From positions 1 through 10,150 of the forward strand of contig JANQGB010000923.1 in NCBI GenBank assembly GCA_028277545.1: a stretch of DNA of 10,150 nucleotides. The letters run 5' to 3'. Below the pieces are notes generated by a model. It had not been told where the DNA came from. It saw only the letters and a program-made list of their open reading frames with translations, and made no database searches. The stretch's first letter is position 1. Each line of letters begins with the position of its first letter. Made by a program: the position numbers and the translations under genes. The DNA is from Phycisphaerae bacterium (GTDB lineage: Bacteria > Planctomycetota > Phycisphaerae > UBA1845). Positions 1 through 6,512 of the stretch are shown here, piece by piece.

Positions 1-222
1 GAGATTGTTCCCGATGGAGTCGTGTTTCCGCGGACCGCTGACGACGTAGCGACTGCGGTGCGCCTTTGTGCCAAGCACGATGCCGCGGTTGACCGCCCCG
101 CCGGTCAGCCCCGTACCGGCGCCCCGGGCGGTAACGGGCACGCCGTGCTTGGCACAAAGGCGCACCGCAGTCGCTACGTCGTCAGCGGTCCGCGGAAACA
201 CGACTCCATCGGGAACAATCTC
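1..222. repeat. Perfect 79-bp inverted repeat with 64-nt spacer, probable fold-back chimera
   Basis: Bases 144-222 are the exact reverse complement of bases 1-79, with no mismatch, separated by a 64-nt spacer (80-143). The whole structure lies inside the coding sequence of an FAD-linked oxidase read on the minus strand. The 144-222 arm and the spacer encode a sensible family sequence, whereas the 1-79 arm just repeats it backwards where the protein should continue. The left arm begins exactly at base 1, so it may extend beyond the window or mark a contig end. A template-switch chimera (MDA or library hairpin) or a mis-assembly at a contig end explains this better than a biological hairpin. 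Confidence 0.95.
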
Positions 223-375
223 GTAGATGCTCGCGTCCGTGGCGTAGATCACGCGGGATAGGGAGTCGTGACGAATCTCGCTGGATGTCGAGTCTCGCAG
301 TTCCTCAAGCACCGCGGCTACCTGGGGAGATAGTGTGTGTGAGCCACTCGACCGAACGCCATCATCCCGATTCAT
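1..375 (-). CDS. FAD-linked oxidase, GlcD/YdiJ type, N-terminal part (partial)
   Basis: This reading frame stays open to the window edge. Upstream residues read ATDASIYEIVPDGVVFPRT, then ADDVATAVRLCAKHG and the pyrophosphate-binding loop ARGAGTGLTGGAVNRGI. That is the FAD_binding_4 (PCMH-type) domain of 2-hydroxyacid dehydrogenases such as the glycolate oxidase subunit GlcD. The ATDASIYE segment also suits long oxidases that carry a C-terminal Fe-S domain (YdiJ-like). Members oxidise a 2-hydroxyacid, passing electrons via FAD to a cytoplasmic or membrane acceptor; the substrate cannot be read here. Start: ATG at 375 has AGGTGA (383-388) seven bases upstream. The upstream in-frame ATG at 414 has no ribosome site but cannot be excluded. 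The last 26 codons (bases 1-79) are the fold-back copy and should not be trusted. It is divergent from the phosphoesterase gene. Confidence 0.8.
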   Translation of the reverse strand, partial: MNRDDGVRSSGSHTLSPQVAAVLEELRDSTSSEIRHDSLSRVIYATDASIYEIVPDGVVFPRTADDVATAVRLCAKHGVPVTARGAGTGLTGGAVNRGIVLGTKAHRSRYVVSGPRKHDSIGNNL

Positions 376-438
376 CGCATCGTCACCTGTTGACCGTTTC
401 GTTTTCGGAGTCATGGCGGTATGGTAAGCCAAGTAAGC

Positions 439-462
439 GCGGACGGCTACGGCACCGTCCGC
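439..462. promoter_or_regulatory. Inverted repeat in divergent intergenic region
   Basis: GCGGACGG (439-446) and CCGTCCGC (455-462) form a perfect 8-bp inverted repeat with an 8-nt loop, between the divergent oxidase and phosphoesterase genes. A second short palindrome, GGTTAACC, lies at 470-477. No T-run follows, so a terminator is unlikely; an operator or leader hairpin is possible. No convincing -10/-35 pair was found in this gap. Confidence 0.35.
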
Positions 463-501
463 CTGTAGTGGTTAACCGAGGCCCTCTCTGGATGCACGGT
501 G

Positions 502-2691
502 ATGTTACGTCGAACCTTCTTGACGCTTGCGGTTTGGACGATTTCGGTCATAGCGGCGGTGCCGGCCGGTGCCCTCGAGGATTTCGCCTTCGTACACATC
601 ACCGACGTCCACGTCGAGCCCCACCTGCTTCGCACGGGTCCGCCGGGCCCGGTGCGCGGTCACGAGAGTATCCAGTGGATCGTGCGGGAGGCCGTCGGGC
701 CGCAGGACGCGCCCGGACTCGAGCCGGCGTGGCCCGCCCCGGCCTTTGGCTTGGTAACCGGTGACCTGACCGAATACGGCGTGATCGACGACACCTGGTC
801 CGTCTTCGAGAAGACCTTTGCACCGCTGCCCTATCCGCTCCACGTGACGCCGGGCAACCACGACAACACCTGGGTGGCCATGTACGACGTGATGCGGCAG
901 CGCCACGGCGGCGAGAACTACTCGTTCGATCAATTCGGCTGCCACTTCGTCTGCCTGTGCTCAGCCTCACCGCAGGAGCCAGTGCCAAGCCTAGACGCCA
1001 AGACCCGCGCCTGGCTGCGGAAGGATCTGGCCAGGACCGCGCCGGGCACACCCATCCTGATGGCACTGCACCATCCTCCTGACAGCGGTGAATTGGCAAC
1101 GCCGGCGGAGTATGACACTTTCATCGACCTGCTGCGGGACTACAACGTCGTGCTGGTGCTGTACGGGCACGGCCACGCGGTGCAGCACAAGAACATGGAC
1201 GGAATCGACGGCATAATGGGCGGGTCCACTTACGGTAAGAACGCCGGCTACGGCTTGGTCAGCGTGCAGGATAACAAGTTGCGGGTGGCGTACCGATACC
1301 AACACCGCCCCGGCAAGGACGGGGAGAAGCCAGGCGGTCCTGGATGGCGGACGCTACTGGAGAAGCCGCTGGCGACCAGCACGCCCGAGCGGCTGTTCAA
1401 GATCGCCAGCCCCGCGGAGGACAGTCACTCAGCCGATGGCCAGCTCACGCTGAGTATCGAGACAGCGAAGCCGGTGCGGGCCGTCGTACGCATCGATGGC
1501 CGCGACGTGCAGACGCTGGACATCGAGCCGCCCGGCAGCCAAACGACAAAACTGGACGTAGCAAAGCTGACGCCGGGTGCCCATCTGCTCTCGGTCCACG
1601 CAACAGCCAAGGACGGCCGGACGGATATCCGCACGCGTACGTTCCTCACAACTGCTGAGACCGCCGCGGCGCGGTGGCGACAGGAGTTCCCCGCGGCGTT
1701 CAAGGCCGCCCCGGTCGTTGTCGGGGATCGGGTGATTGTGGCCGGCACCGACGGCGTGGTCACGGCCCTGCAGCGGGACTCGGGCCGACGAGTGTGGTCC
1801 TTCGCCAGCGGGGCGGAGATTCTGGGCACGCCCGCCTGGACCGGTGAGAAGCTGGTCTTCGGCTCCGGCGACGGCAAGGTGTACGCCCTCGATCACGCAG
1901 GCAAGCCGGCCTGGGTTTTCGACACCGACATGCCGGTCTACGGCGCCCCATTGATCGACAACGGCACGGCGATTATCGGGGACAACGGCGGCCGGCTTCA
2001 CGCGCTGGATCTGCGCGACGGGAAACCACGATGGACCTTCAAACGAGCGGACTATGCAATCGAATGCCAACCGTGCCACTGGGGCGACCTAATCGTCTTC
2101 GGCGCCTGGGACGGGCACCTCTATGCGGTCGGGCGGCAGGACGGCCAGCTTGCCTGGAAAGTGCCGGGGCCGAAGTCAAGTGACGGCAAGGGCGTGCGTT
2201 ACTACGCGCCAGCCGACTGCGGGCCGGGCGCGATCGGCGACTCGCTCTTTGTCTGCGATCGAGGCTACCTGCTGGGCACCTATAGCCGGGACGGGGCCTA
2301 CGGCGGCCAGATGGCCAAAGGCGTTTCGGGTATCGCTGTGGATGAGCCGAGCGGGACCGTCTTTGCCCGCAGCAACGCGGATAAGGTATACCGGTTCAGC
2401 GCTGACGGCAGCACCGTGTGGGAGGCATCCGTACCGGCCGGACGGTTCCCGATCCCGCCGACGCTCCGGGGCGAGAGTGTGTATGTCTGCTCCAACCAAG
2501 GTCGGCTCAGCGTCTTGGATGCGACCGGCGGCCATATCCGCTGGTCGTACCAGGCCACGCCCGGATTCTACGTGATGGCGCCCGTCACCGTCGATGACAG
2601 CGGCACCTGCTACGTCGCCGGCATGGACGGATCAGTCACTGCCGTGCGGCAGGTCGGCAAGCAGCGGTCCGAGGCTGCAAGAGGCTCTTAG
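502..2691 (+). CDS. Exported calcineurin-like metallophosphoesterase with PQQ-like beta-propeller
   Basis: The 729-residue protein starts with a signal-peptide-like segment (basic MLRRT, hydrophobic stretch, PAGA near residues 21-24), so it should be exported. Residues about 28-260 hold all metallophosphoesterase metal motifs: DVH (D35, H37), GDL, GNHD (118-121), ALHHP near 190 and GHGH (222-225). Residues about 305-383 look like an Ig/FN3-type beta domain (Y/W-poor, ending in GAHLLSVHATAKDG). From about 390 to the end, repeats such as GSGDGKVYALD and GAWDGHLYAV mark a PQQ-like/YWTD-type propeller. Members hydrolyse phosphomono- or diesters; the substrate is unknown. A phosphoesterase alone is about 270 residues, so this is a clear fusion. 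ATG 502 is preferred, with a weak GGA nine bases upstream; GTG 499 is the alternative. It is convergent with the large lipoprotein gene. Confidence 0.88.
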   Translation: MLRRTFLTLAVWTISVIAAVPAGALEDFAFVHITDVHVEPHLLRTGPPGPVRGHESIQWIVREAVGPQDAPGLEPAWPAPAFGLVTGDLTEYGVIDDTWSVFEKTFAPLPYPLHVTPGNHDNTWVAMYDVMRQRHGGENYSFDQFGCHFVCLCSASPQEPVPSLDAKTRAWLRKDLARTAPGTPILMALHHPPDSGELATPAEYDTFIDLLRDYNVVLVLYGHGHAVQHKNMDGIDGIMGGSTYGKNAGYGLVSVQDNKLRVAYRYQHRPGKDGEKPGGPGWRTLLEKPLATSTPERLFKIASPAEDSHSADGQLTLSIETAKPVRAVVRIDGRDVQTLDIEPPGSQTTKLDVAKLTPGAHLLSVHATAKDGRTDIRTRTFLTTAETAAARWRQEFPAAFKAAPVVVGDRVIVAGTDGVVTALQRDSGRRVWSFASGAEILGTPAWTGEKLVFGSGDGKVYALDHAGKPAWVFDTDMPVYGAPLIDNGTAIIGDNGGRLHALDLRDGKPRWTFKRADYAIECQPCHWGDLIVFGAWDGHLYAVGRQDGQLAWKVPGPKSSDGKGVRYYAPADCGPGAIGDSLFVCDRGYLLGTYSRDGAYGGQMAKGVSGIAVDEPSGTVFARSNADKVYRFSADGSTVWEASVPAGRFPIPPTLRGESVYVCSNQGRLSVLDATGGHIRWSYQATPGFYVMAPVTVDDSGTCYVAGMDGSVTAVRQVGKQRSEAARGS

Positions 2692-2757
2692 CGCACCCGC
2701 GTGGCACAAACGAGTGTGCAGCAGGCTGCCACCGCGTATGGCCCCACTCCCCACGCC

Positions 2758-2784
2758 AGCAGGTGCATCAAGATGCACCCTGCT
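2758..2784. terminator. Candidate bidirectional terminator hairpin between convergent genes
   Basis: GGTGCAT (2762-2768) pairs with ATGCACC (2773-2779) around a CAAG loop. The stem extends four more pairs (2758-2761 with 2781-2784) past one bulged C at 2780. It sits in the 92-nt gap between convergent stop codons and touches the TGA of the lipoprotein gene. A weaker hairpin, GTGGCA (2701-2706) with TGCCAC (2727-2732), lies nearby. Neither is followed by a T-run, so this is a stem-loop only, perhaps an mRNA 3' end stabiliser. Confidence 0.45.
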
Positions 2785-5700
2785 CAGGGAGCGATGTCCT
2801 CCAGGTCCTTGTCGAGCACGGGGTATGCTTCCCAGCCAGGGGCATCGAAGTGCCACCACTCGCTGTCCAGACCTTTGAACCCCGCGGCCACCATGGCGTC
2901 GGTTAGCATTTGCCGGTGATGCAAACTCTCGGTGCTACCACCGGTGTAATCCCGGTGGGCGGCCGGCGTGAAATCGTCGTAGGCGGTGGGCATCTCCAGC
3001 TCCCGGCCCTCGGCGTCGACCAGGGTGACATCCACCGCCGCCCCGCGGTTGTGCCTGGAACCCTTGGCGGGGTCCGCTACGTACTTCGGGTCTGGGACCA
3101 GTTCCCACATCCTCCGCTGGACCGACAGCGGGCGATAGCCGTCGTAGATTTTCAAGCCCACCCCCTGACGCACCAGACGGTCCTGAACCCGCCGTAAACG
3201 CAGGGCAACGGACTTCCGGAGCAAACAACGAGCGACCGCGTACAGTCGCTGCCCCGTGAAGTTGTCAGGCGTGGCATACTTTAGGTCGATAACGATGCGC
3301 GGATCGACGGCGCCTACATCCACCAGAGCTTCGCTGGAGGGATCGGCTGGTGGGACAATGTCGCCCGGCTTGTTCGGCGGCAGGAGCACGTAGGCCGTCC
3401 CGCCCTTGGTCTTCATCCAAACCGTTTCCAGGTCGCGCCGCGCGTAGGCAACCTGACCCTTCTCCGGCTGGGGGGAGGCGGGATCGTTGACTTCAACGTT
3501 GCCCTCGGCATCAAAGCCGGTCAGCACCAGCAGATGCCCCTCGGTAGCCTTGTAGGGCGCACCGGCCAATTCGCCCTTGGCTGCCTGGATCGAAATGATC
3601 AGCGGCTGGTCGGCTGCAATGGCGCGTTCGACGTCCTCCCAACTCGAAAACCGAGTGAGGTAACCTGGCACACCGTAGCTGTACGCAGCCTGGACCGCCC
3701 TGGGCCAGTTGCCATAGATGTCGTAGTGAGTGTCGAAGATGCGGGCCGCAACTTCTCCGGTCGGCCTGTCGACGCCGTGAAAGTCAAGCATCATGGTCAC
3801 CGACGTAGGGCTGCAAATCCGACCGGCGAGTTCCTTGCGTTCGGTTCGCTGACTCCTGAACGGCACCGGCAGGCGGCGCTGCCACCTAGCGGCGTCAGCC
3901 TGGCCAAGCGACGCAGATCGCGGAACCGAGGTAATCCGCGCGGTGGTGTCACTCAGACAGACATCAACGCGGTCAATGCGCACGGTGGCCGGCGCTTCGG
4001 CAACCGCCCTGAGTCGATACTGCACGCGATCGAAACGCTGGGAGGACACGAAGTAGTCCACGTCGATGGCCCCCTCCGGGCACTCAATGGTACGTTCGCC
4101 CTTCGGCAAGACGCGGCCCCAGTCGCCGAAGTAGAGATACGGCGTCCAGGAATCATCCGCCGTGCGACCCATCCGGGCCTCAACGCTAAACCCGGCGTGT
4201 GGCGGCACCTCCACGTTCCAGGAGAGCACCACTTCACTGAACAACCTGTCAGTCTCGATCACCTGAGACTCGTACTCGGCAGCCGCGCCACCGGCATCGG
4301 GGTCAGGCTCGGAGCAGTTCAGCAGCACACCCGCCGGCTCTTCGATGACGCGGCCCTGGCGCACGGTGCCGGCCTCAAAAGTCGCGGCGCCGCGGTGGGT
4401 GATGAGCTGGTGCTCGATTGGCTTGGGCGCCGGCGGCCCGCATAGCTCTTCGTCGACCGCCGCAGCCACGGCTGCCAGGTACTCCGCACCGCGGGGGTGG
4501 TGGGTCATGCCCACCAGCAGGTACACACGGTCGCCATGCTCGATCCGGGCACTATCGAGATGCCAGTCCTGCCAGGTGCCGCTCTTGCGGACCAAGGACA
4601 GGTCGCGGCCCTGCAGCCCGGTTACGAACTTGGAGTCACGGTGATCCAGGTGCGGCGCGGCGAAGATCTCCTTCATCTTGCCGCAGGCAGCCGTACTCAC
4701 CAATCGTCCCTGTTCGAGCATGAGATAGAAGCGCAGGCATTGGCGGACTGTTGCTCCATGAGAGTGATCGTGGATCGGGTCGCCAACTCGCGGCGCTCCC
4801 TTTCCGTAATGCTTCCCATACCAGAGGCCGCCGCCGTGGTCCTGATCGTAGAGACGATATCGCATGGACTGCAGCACTTCCTGCACCTGGTCCATACCGA
4901 GCATACGCCCGTACTTGGCGGCCAGCGCGTTGTCGGAGACCTTGATCATGCTCCCCAACTCTCGTTCCACGTCAGGCGGCAGGTCTGTGGCAGCGTGTGG
5001 GTTAGCGGCGAAGTAGGCCAGCAGGATGCAGATCTTCGGAACGCTGGCTGCGTAGAACATGCTGTCCGGCCGCACGAGCGCCAGGCGCAGATCGGTCAGG
5101 TCCAGCACCCCGACGGCCCGGGCGGCTTCGGGAATCTCAAACTGCCGGCCCAGGTCCCGGTCGATCTCCACCAGCCGGGCTTGCAGTTGGGTATCGACTG
5201 GCGCGTCGTACCCCAGTCGATAACCCTGCAGACGCATCGCCCGCTGCCAGTCCAGGTCCTGCGGTCTGGCCGTTGGCGGGGCGGCCTCTCTCCATCGGGC
5301 CAGGGCCTTGCCCACTGAAGATCTGCTCACCTCGGTAGCCAGCGGCGAGGAAGCCAGCGTACGGCGCATGATCTCCTCGGCGTCGGGCTTCAAGCGCAGT
5401 ATGCGGACGCCCAGACAACGACGGTTGCTGTTCACGTAATCGACCAGCGGTTGTTCACGCACCGCAGGCCGGGCGGAGTGCAGGAAGTTCACCGTACCGT
5501 CCGGGGCGATGGCAATCAGCCCCGTGTGTCCTACCCATTGCGAATTGGCGTCGCCGCGAACGATGTTGACGAAGTCACCGTCGCGCAGCTCGCTCAGCAC
5601 CGACGGAAGCCGCTCTTTGCTGACATACAGGTCGTTGATCGCTTGGTCCGGGATGTCCTGCCCGAGCCCGAAGCGGCTGAAGAATCGCGCCCGCCGGCAA

Positions 5701-6254
5701 ACCTGACTGAGCGGGACCGCCGCCTTGCCCCCTCCCAGGCTGGCGGTCAGGTCGTCGAAGAGGAAGGCGTTGTTGCGGTCCCAGTCCGCCAGCGTGTAGT
5801 GATTGCGGGTGAGCATCCCGATCCGGCCGTCGCGATATCGCAAGCGCTGGAGGGTGCGCAGAAAGGTCCACCAATCGCTGGAGAGCGCCATGGAGTACGT
5901 GTGTTCGCAGAAGGTGACGCAATCGCTGCGATCCAGGCAGTAGATCGGGTCCGGGTCGTGGAACTCGAAAGGAAACTCGCCGAGCAGGTAGATCTCATAG
6001 GGCTGGCCTATGTTCTGGCGACCCAGGGCGACCACACGCCGGGACAGGTCGGGCTCGGTTTGGCGCACAGTTGGTAGATAGGCGTCAAGTTGCTCCTCGG
6101 TGAACGTGTACAGGGGCAGGTGCGCCCAGGACTCCGGTCCAACCGGTTTGCCGGGCTTGCCGCCCTCCGACGTCGCGCGATGGCAGCCGCTCATCGATAC
6201 GAGCACCGCGGCCGCCAAAAAACCGTGCCGTATCCTGGACTCGGCTTTACACAT
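2784..6254 (-). CDS. Multi-domain cell-wall hydrolase lipoprotein: DUF1460, SxxK serine hydrolase, C39-like peptidase, VanX dipeptidase
   Basis: The 1156-residue protein opens with a lipoprotein signal (hydrophobic 11-20, MSGC with Cys24), so it is probably membrane-anchored outside the cytoplasm. Modules in order: (1) about 45-290, DUF1460 NlpC/P60-like amidase, with SDCVTF (C112) and VGHTG (H243). (2) About 365-605, class A beta-lactamase/PBP-like serine hydrolase, with S404-VP-K407, SDN 440-442 and KSG 557-559. (3) About 625-770, beta-sandwich-like region of unknown role. (4) About 790-960, C39-like papain-fold peptidase, with C814, H907 and D924. (5) About 975-1156, VanX-type D-Ala-D-Ala dipeptidase, with YDGYRP (R1041), SRHNRGAAVD (H1068, D1075) and EWWH (E1132, H1135). 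Every hydrolase module keeps its catalytic residues. The family roles fit peptidoglycan peptide cleavage and D-Ala-D-Ala salvage; substrates are inferred. ATG 6254 has GAGGGA (6262-6267) seven bases upstream. The neighbouring NagB genes suggest amino-sugar use. Confidence 0.9.
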   Translation of the reverse strand: MCKAESRIRHGFLAAAVLVSMSGCHRATSEGGKPGKPVGPESWAHLPLYTFTEEQLDAYLPTVRQTEPDLSRRVVALGRQNIGQPYEIYLLGEFPFEFHDPDPIYCLDRSDCVTFCEHTYSMALSSDWWTFLRTLQRLRYRDGRIGMLTRNHYTLADWDRNNAFLFDDLTASLGGGKAAVPLSQVCRRARFFSRFGLGQDIPDQAINDLYVSKERLPSVLSELRDGDFVNIVRGDANSQWVGHTGLIAIAPDGTVNFLHSARPAVREQPLVDYVNSNRRCLGVRILRLKPDAEEIMRRTLASSPLATEVSRSSVGKALARWREAAPPTARPQDLDWQRAMRLQGYRLGYDAPVDTQLQARLVEIDRDLGRQFEIPEAARAVGVLDLTDLRLALVRPDSMFYAASVPKICILLAYFAANPHAATDLPPDVERELGSMIKVSDNALAAKYGRMLGMDQVQEVLQSMRYRLYDQDHGGGLWYGKHYGKGAPRVGDPIHDHSHGATVRQCLRFYLMLEQGRLVSTAACGKMKEIFAAPHLDHRDSKFVTGLQGRDLSLVRKSGTWQDWHLDSARIEHGDRVYLLVGMTHHPRGAEYLAAVAAAVDEELCGPPAPKPIEHQLITHRGAATFEAGTVRQGRVIEEPAGVLLNCSEPDPDAGGAAAEYESQVIETDRLFSEVVLSWNVEVPPHAGFSVEARMGRTADDSWTPYLYFGDWGRVLPKGERTIECPEGAIDVDYFVSSQRFDRVQYRLRAVAEAPATVRIDRVDVCLSDTTARITSVPRSASLGQADAARWQRRLPVPFRSQRTERKELAGRICSPTSVTMMLDFHGVDRPTGEVAARIFDTHYDIYGNWPRAVQAAYSYGVPGYLTRFSSWEDVERAIAADQPLIISIQAAKGELAGAPYKATEGHLLVLTGFDAEGNVEVNDPASPQPEKGQVAYARRDLETVWMKTKGGTAYVLLPPNKPGDIVPPADPSSEALVDVGAVDPRIVIDLKYATPDNFTGQRLYAVARCLLRKSVALRLRRVQDRLVRQGVGLKIYDGYRPLSVQRRMWELVPDPKYVADPAKGSRHNRGAAVDVTLVDAEGRELEMPTAYDDFTPAAHRDYTGGSTESLHHRQMLTDAMVAAGFKGLDSEWWHFDAPGWEAYPVLDKDLEDIAP

Positions 6255-6512
6255 GAGGCATTCCCTCGTAGATGGAGAATTGGCCGCCTTGCGACCCTTG
6301 TGCTATCTTCTGGGTACGAGTGCGTAGAATCGGCCTACGCCATGGCTACGATGATGTACTTGGCCGATGGTGTCAACTGACGTACCGATGGAAGCCCGGA
6401 GCGGGCAGCTACGCCGCGTCGCAGGATCGGAGCACTATAGACTGGCTGCGAAGATCAGCTTCGACTGTCGCGTGCCGATCCCTGCTGACGCGGGAGACAC
6501 GGATTAAGAGTA
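6255..6512. other. Divergent intergenic control region
   Basis: This 258-nt gap separates the lipoprotein gene (minus) and the NagB/PIG-L gene (plus) and must hold both promoters. On the minus strand there is a perfect TTGACA (6371-6376), but its best -10 partner, CATCGT at 17-nt spacing, is poor. On the plus strand TAGAAT (6325-6330) resembles a -10 without a matching -35. An inverted repeat GCGTAG (6322-6327) / CTACGC (6335-6340) overlaps it and could be an operator. A second short one is CGAAG (6449-6453) / CTTCG (6459-6463). No convincing small gene was seen. Confidence 0.3.
6322..6340. promoter_or_regulatory. 6-bp inverted repeat overlapping a -10-like TAGAAT
   Basis: GCGTAG and CTACGC are perfect complements around a 7-nt spacer. 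The arrangement, 12-nt centre spacing in a divergent promoter gap and overlap with TAGAAT, fits a dimeric repressor site. There is no experimental or consensus match behind it. Confidence 0.25.

Noticed and set aside
1..222. A long structured RNA, terminator or IS terminal inverted repeat
   Set aside because: One arm plus the spacer encodes a normal FAD-domain sequence, there is no transposase, and the perfect mirror begins at the first base. A chimera is simpler.
22..261. 79-residue plus-strand frame across the inverted repeat
   Set aside because: It is a product of the mirrored oxidase sequence read on the other strand, and it has no ribosome site.
2692..2783. Small gene or ncRNA between the convergent genes
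   Set aside because: Only short hairpins are visible, and frames crossing it run antisense into the lipoprotein gene.
4497..5318. 273-residue plus-strand frame, and the 303-residue one at 3534-4445
   Set aside because: Both are antisense to the lipoprotein gene, where catalytic motifs of the serine hydrolase and C39 modules lie.
2784..6254. A sequencing-error fusion of several adjacent genes
   Set aside because: The frame is continuous over 3.4 kb with linkers between modules, and all modules keep catalytic residues in one frame. Read-through from a lost stop codon is not excluded, but the linkers look natural.
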